Source of the DNA: Halichondria panicea
Taxonomy: Eukaryota > Porifera > Demospongiae > Suberitida > Halichondriidae
DNA length: 64,000 nucleotides
Direction of reading: 5' to 3'
Assembly (NCBI RefSeq): GCF_963675165.1
Contig: NC_087386.1
Coordinates: 3,788,169-3,852,168 of the forward strand
Part shown: piece after piece, positions 28,101 through 36,849 of the stretch
Layout of the letters: every line of letters starts with the position of its first letter
Numbering within the stretch: position 1 is the stretch's first letter
The notes under the pieces: model-generated
What the model saw: only the letters and a program-made list of their open reading frames with translations
Databases searched by the model: none
What the model was told of the DNA's origin: nothing
Position numbers and translations under genes: made by a program

Positions 28101-30306
28101 TAGAGCCAAGCTACCCAAGTGCTAGACATGCACAAAGTATGTATTATAATTAACGCTCACCATTGAGTAAAGACTCGCCAAACACCAGGATATGAAGCAG
28201 CTTGTTTACATGGATATCATCAAACACAGCCAATACCTGACAAAAGCAACAGAAACTTAATCACGACACGTATACATGCATGTAATAACAATTATGGATT
28301 AAAGTGCAAAATGCAACACTGTCAGACTATAGTAATTGGACTGACAGCGACAGGGTCCACAGCAGAGCATATGGTGCCAAACAGCAGTGCTACAGGAATA
28401 TTAAAAATGGAGTTTTGTAAACTGGGCTCCGTCAGCAGGAGGTTGGCCTCATATAAACCAAACAGCGTCATTCCTAAACAAAAGTAGTTTATGCGTTTAA
28501 GCAGCACCAATTCTAATGACTTGATATTACCTATGGCTACTGTGTTCCATAGTGTGCCCTGCAGTAAATAAAGTCATCAAGTTCATTGTATATACGCGCT
28601 CCCAAACAAAATTAATAACAGTGCAATTAGGGCACTTGACTCACAATGACTGCAAAGACAATAATTGTAGTGAAGTTCTCAAAGAAAGCTCTGATATCCA
28701 GAAAGTAGCCAGACTCCAACACAATCCTATTATGAAAAATTGTACATGTTAGTTCAGTTTGTCAGACTAGTACGTGGCTAACTCACGGTGGCAATAGGTA
28801 GAGGAAAAATATCTCGGGAGTGAATCTCAGTGGAGGATCTTGGTCTCTATTGCAGGGGTCTAGATAAAACGAGCCTCTGCGTTGAGGGCGGGAAAAAGGG
28901 TTGTTACCAGCAACCGATTTACAACACTTACTATACTGTCACATGTAGCTGCACATGCACTCACATTAGTATTCCGCCAATGTGTGCTCCCACGATAATC
29001 AGCATACTGTAAGAAAACACAAAATTATGTACAGTACGTACTAATAATAATACCGTATACATGTATGTTCTAATTTATCGGACAATAAAAAAAATAGAAA
29101 TTGTCCAGGTATAATTGGAACACAGAGCACACCAGAATAATTAGAACAAGCATACAGCAGCACGCGGAACAGTGTGCGACTGAATAGTTGCACTATATAG
29201 CTATCTAAAACTAGCTAATCCTCAAAGCTATTTAACTGCAGCGTATCCGGATATTTAAAATTAAAGCACCAAAGTGTCCGCTGTATTAGAACAACGAAAA
29301 TTGTCTGGGATAATTAAAAGTATCCGATAAATTAGAAGATATATGGTAGTTCCCTTCCTGGATGCACATGAAAGAAAACTAACTATTGCAATGGATGCAG
29401 AGGAAGGAAACCATAATAATTATTGAGCACATTGAATAAATTACAGTGATTTTCAGACTTCTTTCATCTTGCAATTTGCAGTGTAACAAATTCATTGTAG
29501 ACCACTTGGAAGAATATCACATAACAGGTGCTTCCAGTGCGTAAAAGATGCAAGCACTCCAAAAATTGCTGTAGCTAGAGATCACAAACAAAAAAGAGCA
29601 TACATGTGCCAACCCAGGGCTGAGCAATGCACTAGGTGGGAATTTAAACTATGTATACATGATCATCATAATGAATGATGTAGATATACGTACATGTACA
29701 CACCGCATAACTCACCATGACTCAGGTATGTTGGAGGCCACTGGGTGCATCCACCTGTGATGCCACACTGCGAAGGGTAAGAAAAGGTAGGAAAAGTTCT
29801 CTAGATACAAGACTACATACATGTAGAAATTGTAGTAGGAGCATAAACCAGTTGAAATTGTGGGGGAAAAAACAAAGAATTTCCCTTATTTTTAAGCCCC
29901 AGTAGATGAGATACATAGACCAGTACTCAATCATGAATTTCAACTGTGAACGCAACTGAACAGTCGGACATGATGCCTCACCTAACTTTGCTATAACAAC
30001 TATCATGATGAAGAGTGTGACAATCAGTAAAACCTGCACCCGTTCCAGATCCACTCTAGCAACATGAACACTAGAGTCAAACGATCTCTCTTCATTAGAT
30101 CCACAGGTGATATCAAGACTTGGTTCAATTGTTCTTCTTGTGGATGGCAAGCTACACAGCATTGTCGCATTGGTATTAGAAGTGTCTCCATGAGAAGGCT
30201 CTGCAGTAGAGCACACGGCCACTAGTGAGGCGAGAAGAATGGAGTTCCACACCAACATGTCCTCAAAATTATATTCGACTGTACTGTAGCTGACCATGAA
30301 GGTCAA
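9550..30306 (-). CDS. plasma-membrane-type Na+/H+ exchanger (SLC9A/NHE family)
   Basis: Eighteen core exons close in phase, 5' to 3': 30306-29982, 29767-29716, 29006-28965, 28846-28787, 28726-28645, 28558-28531, 28473-28346, 28236-28161, 27619-27519, 27353-27242, 27182-27101, 26922-26827, 26558-26434, 26201-26128, 20721-20551, 20349-20260, 18670-18498, 15797-15758. They encode about 619 aa. Hallmarks of the exchanger fold are all present: the PESC motif, FFLYLLPP (amiloride-site segment), [23 protein letters not shown] (the ND proton-translocation motif, split by an intron), [10 protein letters not shown], and [12 protein letters not shown] entering the tail. A membrane-proximal tail segment (SGLEDIIGH) matches the regulator-binding region of NHE1-5. 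It swaps external Na+ for internal H+ at the cell surface. A signal-like hydrophobic N-terminus ([14 protein letters not shown]) suggests the true start may be 30258. Two more tail exons lie at 10159-9550, with a missing link between. The divergent neighbour is EI24. Confidence 0.9.
10160..15757. other. large intronic interval of the exchanger gene
   Basis: At least one short exon must lie here to connect exon 15797-15758 with exon 10159-10050, but I could not identify it. The rest is AT-rich non-coding DNA. A repeat fragment at about 14340-14460 is listed separately. Confidence 0.5.
14340..14460 (+). repeat. interspersed repeat, inverted copy at 25020-25150
   Basis: TTGTTGTGTGGAGGCTAT, CATGCTGTAAATGCAGT and the CAAACAAACAAACA tract recur as the reverse complement at 25020-25150. 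The short ORFs read through this stretch are repeat sequence, not genes. Confidence 0.65.
17943..18430. mobile_element. terminal-inverted-repeat element, copy 1
   Basis: The outer ends AGGAAAAGGAGGGATTGG and its reverse complement (18411-18428) define the element. The body matches a second copy at 40775-41440 over most of its length (CAGTTATAACCAGCACGCTTA, GGTCAGTCATTAGCAA, AAGGAAACACAACTTTCTTA among the shared blocks). No transposase ORF is visible, so it is non-autonomous. It sits in an exchanger intron (15798-18497), where nothing else was recognised. This copy lacks the nested insertion seen in copy 2. Confidence 0.7.
18892..19010. repeat. foldback cluster of 'ACGACTCCTTGTAA' units
   Basis: Several short copies of GAACGACTCCTTGTAAG and its reverse complement CTTACAAGGAGTCGTT alternate, so the stretch can fold on itself. 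It is intronic and non-coding. Confidence 0.6.
19726..19950 (-). other. orphan four-cysteine ORF with splice-like ends inside an exchanger intron
   Basis: On the gene strand a TGTTTTGGTTCCAG acceptor-like site near 19951 precedes about 70 codons of open frame, and a GTGTAT donor-like site lies near its end, before a stop. The frame has four evenly placed cysteines (NNDC, LTSC, FPYC, DMIC), like an extracellular domain. It does not fit the exchanger reading frame, in which the flanking exons join in phase 0. It may be a relic or an exon of an unrecognised nested gene. Confidence 0.25.
24424..24790. mobile_element. MITE with about 65-bp inverted repeats
   Basis: The arms 24424-24492 and 24726-24790 are near-perfect reverse complements sharing GTGTTTTGCAAGTTGCTTGT and TGTGCACAGTAAATGGG. 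The 230-bp middle is non-coding. Confidence 0.8.
25020..25150 (-). repeat. interspersed repeat, inverted copy of 14340-14460
   Basis: This is the reverse complement of the 14340-14460 copy, with ACAACAAGATAC on one side and a TTTGTTTGTTTGT tract on the other. Both copies sit in exchanger introns. Confidence 0.65.
25735..25888. repeat. MITE-like repeat ending TTCTAGTAATACGGTA
   Basis: It shares blocks with 6826-6975, with a 50-bp fragment at 42480-42530, and has the same outer end as the complete element at 62815-63038. Confidence 0.6.
29051..29348. mobile_element. MITE with TCTAATTTATCGG inverted repeats
   Basis: The left end (TACCGTATAC, then TCTAATTTATCGGAC) and right end (CCGATAAATTAGA, then ATATGGTA) are reverse complements. 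Internal GTCC/ATTAGA blocks repeat the pattern. It fills much of exchanger intron 2 (29007-29715). A fragment may lie near 19190-19280. Confidence 0.7.
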
Positions 30307-30432
30307 AAGGTTAAAAGCTTCTCTTGCTCACATGTTATCTTCATTGATGATCTTTACCAGGATAGCGCTTCTTTGTGGACAAAGTTAAAGTACAGAACAG
30401 AGGTTCAGTTGCCTGCATGCCTGAGCTGAATA
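30307..30432. promoter_or_regulatory. shared promoter between the exchanger and EI24
   Basis: Only 126 bp separate the exchanger start (30306, -) from the EI24 start (30433, +); 174 bp if the exchanger begins at 30258. Both 5' UTRs and core promoters must lie here or overlap the first exons. No clear TATA box was seen. Confidence 0.6.
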
Positions 30433-32488
30433 ATGGTAGGACTGAAAGATGTCACTGGAGCCCTGCAGTGTATTCTACTGGGGGCAAAAGACTCTGTACT
30501 GGGTATCTGGCCAGTATTTCAACTGATCAAAAAGTATGAGGATGGTGTTGCTCATAGCCGTGTCTTTTATATAGCGAGCGTCTCAGGACACTTTAATTCC
30601 CTGGTTATTATGCAGGAATGATAAAGTGCGAAGCCAGATGTTACAGTGTTTCTTACTCAATGGTGTGATATTGTGGGTGAGTGGTGTTTGACACATGTGT
30701 GTAAATCGATTCTGCTGGTAATATTCATAGAGTGTTTATTAACATTTGTCATTTTTCCTCTACAGTTGAGTGTACTCCTGTTCGACTATGTTTTATTGCC
30801 TGTCATCCAGATCATGGCTAACTTTGTATTCAGTGAGTTTATGAGCACTGTGCATACTTTACACTCTAAAAAATTCACCTAAAGAAGACACATAATGAGT
30901 ACACCACCAGATGGGTGTCAGACCTCTACAATGCTTAAATTTTGATATTCCGTCACCATCGATGATACATGTACATCCTCTTCTGTTGAAAGCATTGCAG
31001 TTTTAGTCTGTTTATATTGTTTAGAATACATGTAGTAACAAGTGTGTGTCAGCTAAATTTATATTTTTAAAAACAGTCAGTTTTACAATTCATTTGATAA
31101 TCCTGTCAGAGTAGCTGTACAGTGATGGTTTATGTGTGCAGTAAAAATTGTTGTTGAAAGTTATCATGATCCAGCACAGGTTTCGTAAGAGGCTCCTCAG
31201 ATTCTGAGGATGTTTCATTGCTGGGACTGGTGACCTGGTACATGTTTACTGGGCTCTGGGTCTTACCTGTGTTCTGGATCAGCAAACCAATCAATTCCAT
31301 CTGGTTCCAGGTACCCTACGAAATCAACCCATTTCAATAATTATTTTACTCAATACAATAATGTAACAACAGGACATTGCATCAGCAGCGTTCAAAGGCA
31401 GTAACCAGAGGAGCAAAACTAAGAAGTAAGTTGCTCCCTTGTAATGAAACCCACCTTTGTATGTATTCTAGGTCAGAGAGCAGCTCTTCCCTGAGTCAGT
31501 CCATCAGCAGGCTCATAGCTGATCTCCTTTTTAGTATTGTCATAGAGTTGCTGTTCTTGATTCAAGTAAGTATAGCACACCAAAATCGTCTTTTGTGTGT
31601 ACGTACATGTATACACGTACAGGCAATGCTGGTGGGACTAATCCCCATAGTGGGCTACTATGCCAGTGTCTTGCATATGGCTGTGCTCTACTCATTATAC
31701 TCCTTTGAATACAAGTGGATGTACCAAGGTTGTCACTTAAACACTAAGTAATTCTCTCGCAAAGTATTGGTGTATAATTATAATTTATATCATTGCACAT
31801 TAGATACATTGAACTCCATGTACAGTATCCTGTAAGCTATAAAAATAATAATTTCCGTTAGTCTGTGTCTACATGCATTCACCTGAATTGCAGCCCCGTC
31901 ATTCATTTGAGCATCAGTCTGAACATGCAGTACATGTATTAAAAGTTGAACTATTGTTATTGTAGGCTGGATAGTACACCAAAGAATAGCTCTCATTGAG
32001 AAAAATTGGCCGTACTTTGTTGGGTTTGGCCTCCCACTGGCTGTCCTCACTGCCTTACCCAGTTCCACTGTGATCAGGTGGGCAAGCACAATGATTTTAT
32101 GTAGAACCCCCCAAAAGATACATGTAATGTTTTATTCTGTGTATATCAATGGCTAAAATAAAGGCTTGTGCAAAAACGGTTTAAGCATTTTCCTTTTATT
32201 ACAATGACAAACACAGTGCTTGCATTTTTGCCGTGGCCTTTCCTTTCTACATTGTCAGTGCTAATGAGGCAAAGCCAAGGCAGTCTACGTAAGTTAACGT
32301 AATATTATAAGTACATGTACATGTATATATACATATGTACCATGCTATTATAAGTACCATGCATGCACTTATTCTACACATGCAGGTTATCTACACTGCC
32401 ATTGTTCACAATTGTGGTGGTGATCAGTAATAAACTGTTTAGCAAGAGTGACCCTGCCAGTTTTAACTCTAAAGTAACTCTTAATTAA
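30433..32488 (+). CDS. EI24: EI24 (etoposide-induced 2.4) ER membrane protein
   Basis: Ten exons close in phase: 30433-30533, 30616-30676, 30766-30832, 31180-31310, 31373-31425, 31472-31565, 31623-31728, 31966-32077, 32217-32288 and 32386-32488 (TAA). They give 299 aa, shorter than human EI24 at about 340. Family landmarks appear in order: [10 protein letters not shown] near the start, GLWVLPVFW and [18 protein letters not shown], then [18 protein letters not shown], the [12 protein letters not shown] block and IVSANEAK near the end. EI24 is a multipass ER protein linked in other animals to autophagy, apoptosis and membrane contact sites. The spacing and order match the family without gaps, so the gene looks intact. 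It is divergently paired with the exchanger. Confidence 0.95.
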
Positions 32489-32544
32489 CACACCATTTTC
32501 TATACTACATTAATACTGTGCCAACAATTGTTACCCCAGCCTGC

Positions 32545-32550
32545 AATAAA
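32545..32550 (+). terminator. EI24 polyadenylation signal
   Basis: A canonical AATAAA lies 57 bp after the EI24 stop codon, in the right orientation and spacing for a short 3' UTR. Confidence 0.6.
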
Positions 32551-32753
32551 GCTGTCAAATTTAATGGGGATTTGGTTCGATCTACGTACCATGGCCATGC
32601 AGTGAATTTTGGCATAAAAATACACATTAACTATTACAATACTATAATCATACATACTTATCTTCTTATAAATGGTATTATACTACGATACTGTTCTATA
32701 CTGTATACGAAGAAAATTTTTGCAGAAAAGTTTCCGTTTTGCTGTTACATGTA

Positions 32754-33169
32754 CAGTAATCTCTCGCTATTCCGGCTCTCTGAAATGCGGCCACCTCGAT
32801 ATACCGGCCATTTGGTTTGGCATGGAATGCTAGCTATATGTTTTCTACACAAAACTCGACCTGAAGTACGGCCACTCGCTATTCCGTTTACCGGCCAGTG
32901 CTGGCTGTCCCAAAACGTTTTCAATGTAATTTTATATGTATTACGGCCGGATATGATGTTTTGGGTGTGGTTTAGTAAATAAAATTGGATTGCACGAGCC
33001 AGAATGATTCATTATCTTTCATTATCCTCGAGACAAGAACCGCAAATCAGTGATTAGATTCGAGGTAAGGTCTTTTTAAGCCGCGGTTAATTATCTGAAG
33101 TACGGCCACCTCGCTATTCCGGCCAAGCTGCATGGTCCCAAGGGTGGCCGGATTAACGAGAGTCTACTG
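32754..33169. mobile_element. pogo/Tigger-like MITE with TA target duplication
   Basis: The ends CAGTAATCTCTCGCTATTCC and (reverse complement) CAGTAGACTCTCGTTAATCC are inverted repeats flanked by TA on both sides (32752-32753, 33170-33171). Inner copies of GCTATTCCGGCC repeat the motif. CAGT-starting ends with a CTCG core and TA duplication are typical of pogo/Tigger elements of the Tc1/mariner superfamily. No intact transposase is present. Confidence 0.75.
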
Positions 33170-33642
33170 TATACAGCTGAGCAGTATAAATGTGCATGTT
33201 GCGTACCGCCCATGCATGTAGCTCTTGTTAGCCAGTATTGTTATGATAGCCAGACAGACACAACTTGGCATTGTTAGCTTGTATAGTACGTGTATTATAA
33301 ACGTACACAAATGAAATTTAAACTGACAAAAATAACAATTGCAATAAAAGAACCACACATAATTATAAGCTACTTACGTACTACATGCAGCTAGGTATGA
33401 CAAAATTGTAACAGATCCTTTTCATCTATATCTAGGGGCTTCCTTGACGCTTCAGCACAACTACCTTGTGATAATGACTGTTCATAGTTTTTCAGTGCTC
33501 GGGTACAGGTTTTGCCGGATACAGTTTGGAAACATTTCTGAGCACTTTCTGCGGTGCTCATTTGCAGAAACTGTATACATTCATGAGACAGGGATGCATT
33601 AACACATTTACATTATTATACGATTCACGAGTATTATACAAA

Positions 33643-33795
33643 TAACAGCTTCATTGTGCCTACTGCTACACATTACTAAGTCTTGTTTTGTCTACGATTT
33701 TAATGTCCGTCTCTTACTCTGAAAAAAGGATAATCAATAGTGAACAGCGAGTGATTAATAACTGATGTACGAAGGCTTTGAAGCATGCACAAAAT
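33643..33795 (-). pseudogene. stray copy of the PPP1R21 terminal exon and flanks
   Basis: This stretch duplicates 40057-40215, including the branch/acceptor region (CCTTTTTTCAG), the nine-codon terminal exon and downstream sequence. In this copy the exon frame is still open to its stop, with three codon changes. It lies about 6.4 kb beyond the real exon, on the far side of the opposing death-fold-like gene, so normal splicing to it is unlikely. Confidence 0.65.
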
Positions 33796-34311
33796 TGGTT
33801 GGTAAACATCGACTCTATTAGAGACAAACGACACTCCATATAAAGCAACCACCTATGGACTTTGCCAACTCTGAACTTAGCTTTATTTAATGTTTCTGTA
33901 CACTTTCCCTATCCCCTACTTCACTATAATTATTCCCTACCTCAACCTCAACACTACATTCCTTGCTACAAGTTATGTTAGCTCATTATGCCTCGAGACG
34001 TAGCCGCACGAGGGTGACTGTGTGTAGAACATAGGAGGATATTATTATTATGTCTAATCTCTATCTCTGGTCTAATGACCAAACCTCCAAGCCACACATT
34101 GTCAATGACGCATGTGACACCATGTCCTGCCTCCTGAGTCTGCCCTGCCTCTGGCCTCCTCTGGTACTGGTACTATCAAGAGTATATGATAGAGAGAGAG
34201 TATCGAACGTAGGCCATGGCGCGCCGTGTGTTTCAATAACAATGTCTGCATATACATAGGCGTGTCCTGTGAATATACCGACATAGCATGCACGTGCAAT
34301 GATCGCCTTAT

Positions 34312-34722
34312 GCAGTGATCATGTCTGCACATGCAACCATTAATCTCTGCGTGTGCAGTGATCATGTCTGCACATGCAACCATTAGTCTCTGCACATGCA
34401 GTGATCATGTCTGCACATGCAACCATTAGTCTCTGCGTGTGCAGTGATCATGTCTGTACATGCAGTGATCATGTCTGCTGCACATGCAGTGATCATGTCT
34501 GCACATGCAACCATTAGTCTCTGCGTGTGCAGTGATCATGTCTGTACATGCAGTGATCATGTCTGCACATGCAACCATTAGTCTCTGCACATGCAGTGAT
34601 CATGTCTGCACATGCAACCATTAGTCTCTGCGTGTGCAGTGATCATGTCTGCACATGCAGTGATCATGTCTGCACATGCAACCATTAGTCTCTGCACATG
34701 CAGTGATCATGTCTGCACATGC
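34312..34722 (+). repeat. 43-bp satellite array, left arm
   Basis: The unit runs GCAGTGATCATGTCTGCACA then TGCAACCATTAGTCTCTG, with CACAT or CGTGT joining units; some units are shortened. The array runs into the assembly gap. Confidence 0.9.
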
Positions 34723-34922
34723 NNNNNNNNNNNNNNNNNNNNNNNNNNNNNNNNNNNNNNNNNNNNNNNNNNNNNNNNNNNNNNNNNNNNNNNNNNNNNN
34801 NNNNNNNNNNNNNNNNNNNNNNNNNNNNNNNNNNNNNNNNNNNNNNNNNNNNNNNNNNNNNNNNNNNNNNNNNNNNNNNNNNNNNNNNNNNNNNNNNNNN
34901 NNNNNNNNNNNNNNNNNNNNNN
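34723..34922. other. assembly gap (200 Ns)
   Basis: Exactly 200 Ns replace sequence inside the satellite array. The round size suggests a placeholder, so the true length is unknown. ORFs drawn through it are artefacts. Confidence 0.95.
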
Positions 34923-35107
34923 CATGCAAAATGTGTTCCAGCCGAGTACTTCAATGGCAGATTCGTCTTCATCCATGTCCATATCATCTATTATATCCAT
35001 CATTAATTTTTAATACATCTTTGATACACGTGCTTTAAATAGAGCTGCTGCATCAGGTCAAAGTATATGTTTCTCAATGGGACTCAGGTCTATACTGTAC
35101 TGTACTG

Positions 35108-36255
35108 CATGTGCAGAGATTAATGGTTGCATGTGCAGACATGATCACTGCATGTGCAGAGATTAATGGTTGCATGTGCAGACATGATCACTGCACACGC
35201 AGAGACTAATGGTTGCATGTACAGACATGATCACTGCATGTGTAGAGACTAATGGTTGCATGTGCAGACATGATCACTGCATGTGTAGAGACTAATGGTT
35301 GCATGTGCAGACATGATCACTGCATGTGCAGAGATTAATGGTTGCATGTGCAGACATGATCACTGCACACGCAGAGACTAATGGTTGCATGTGCAGACAT
35401 GATCACTGCATGTGCAGAGACTAATGGTTGCATGTGCAGACATGATCACTGCATGTGCAGAGACTAATGGTTGCATGTGCAGACATGATCACTGCATGTG
35501 CAGAGATTAATGGTTGCATGTGCAGACATGATCACTGCATGTGCAGAGATTAATGGTTGCATGTGCAGACATGATCACTGCACACGCAGAGACTAATGGT
35601 TGCATGTGCAGACATGATCACTGCATGTGCAGAGACTAATGGTTGCATGTGCAGACATGATCACTGCATGTGCAGAGACTAATGGTTGCATGTGCAGACA
35701 TGATCACTGCATGTGCAGAGACTAATGGTTGCATGTGCAGACATGATCACTGCATAAGGCGATCATTGCACGTGCATGCTATGTCGGTATATTCACACCA
35801 GGACACTCCTATGTATATGCAGACATTGTTATTGAAACACACGGCGCGCCATACTAACAGCTTAAATCACATGCCCTCTGTCATTGTGAAATCTTTGAAA
35901 GAAACCTTTGACAAGGAGACATGATCACTGCATGTGCACAGACTAATGGTTGCATGTGCAGACATGATCACTGCATGTACAGACATGATCACTGCACACG
36001 CAGAGACTAATGGTTGCATGTGCAGACATGATCACTGCATGTGCAGAGATTAATGGTTGCATGTGCAGACATGATCACTGCATGTGCACAGACTAATGGC
36101 TGCATGTGCAGACATGATCACTGCATGTGCAGAGATTAATGGTTGCATGTGCAGACATGATCACTGCATGTGCAGAGATTAATGGTTGCATGTGCAGACA
36201 TGATTACTGCACACGCAGAGATTAATGGTTGCATGTGCAGACATGATCACTGCAT
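35108..36255 (-). repeat. 43-bp satellite arrays, right arm (inverted)
   Basis: Tandem units of the left-arm satellite appear here as the reverse complement, in two blocks (35108-35755 and 35920-36255). The blocks are separated by one copy of the terminal block and about 70 bp of unique sequence. Units differ at a few positions (GAGATTAATGG or GAGACTAATGG; TGCATGTG or TGCACACG), a higher-order pattern that suggests local copying. Confidence 0.9.
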
Positions 36256-36382
36256 AAGGCGATCATTGCACATGCATGCTATCTAGGTATATTCACACCA
36301 GGGCACGCCTATGTACATGCAGACATTGTTATTGAAACACACGGCGCGCCATACGCGCCATAAGGCCGGCATACTGTACATC

Positions 36383-36607
36383 AGATGTATGCGGAGAGTA
36401 ATGTGACTTCCTGTATCTGTCACAACCTTGGAATTTGCACACTGACCAATCCAAGTGTGGTGATGTCATCTATCAAGAAAGTAGATTACATCACCCACAC
36501 TTGGATGGGTTGATAGATTACATCACCCACGCTTGGATTGGTCAGTGTGCAAATTCCAAGCTTGTGACAGATACAGGAAGTCACGTTACTCTCCGCATAC
36601 ATCTGAT
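36383..36607. mobile_element. long palindrome / foldback MITE
   Basis: The arms, about 90 bp each, start with CATCAGATGTATGCGGAGAG and are near-perfect reverse complements around a short centre. The inner part contains three copies of a CATCACCCACACTTGGAT-type motif. It interrupts the right outer arm of the 34160-36660 structure and so is likely a later insertion. Confidence 0.75.
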
Positions 36608-36849
36608 GTGTATGCCTACGTTCGATACTCTCTCTATCATAAACTCTTGGTACTATACTGTACTTATTAAACGTGAGAAGGATTCAGGTACAAGTTTACA
36701 TAGCTCTGCATCCAGCTATTTTAATGTACTGTTATTACTTTATGGTATAAAAACCTATAGATCTATAGCTAGTATAGATCTAGTCAACATCGATAATAAT
36801 TATCGCAGATGTATTCTATATTTCTCATGCAGGATAGCGGCCATTAGCA

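Larger units (their letters stand above)
34160..36660. mobile_element. large foldback structure with satellite arms (FB-like)
   Basis: The left and right halves are mirror images in nested order. The outermost arms are a GAGAGAG.TATCGAACGTAGG block (34165-34212) and its reverse complement (36617-36660). Inside comes a terminal block running from GGCGCGCCGTGTGTTTCAAT to a GCAATGATCGCCTTATGCAG end (34212-34315), present inverted twice on the right (35745-35852, 36245-36353). Inside that are inverted arrays of a 43-bp satellite. This is the architecture of Drosophila foldback (FB) elements: long inverted repeats built of tandem subrepeats around a middle segment. Relationship to FB is inference from layout only. 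Confidence 0.6.

Noticed and set aside
32518..32982. 154-codon ORF on the + strand
   Set aside because: It overlaps the EI24 3' end and the pogo-like MITE and includes no recognisable domain.
34612..35038. Several 95-133-codon ORFs across 34612-35038
   Set aside because: They run through the 200-N gap and the satellite array and are artefacts of reading Ns as open frame.
35670..35924. 84-codon ORF on the + strand
   Set aside because: It is satellite sequence translated in a repeating frame (HDHC motifs); no independent support.
35108..36255. CRISPR-like regular repeats
   Set aside because: The units are contiguous tandem copies without unique spacers, in a eukaryotic context; they are a satellite array.
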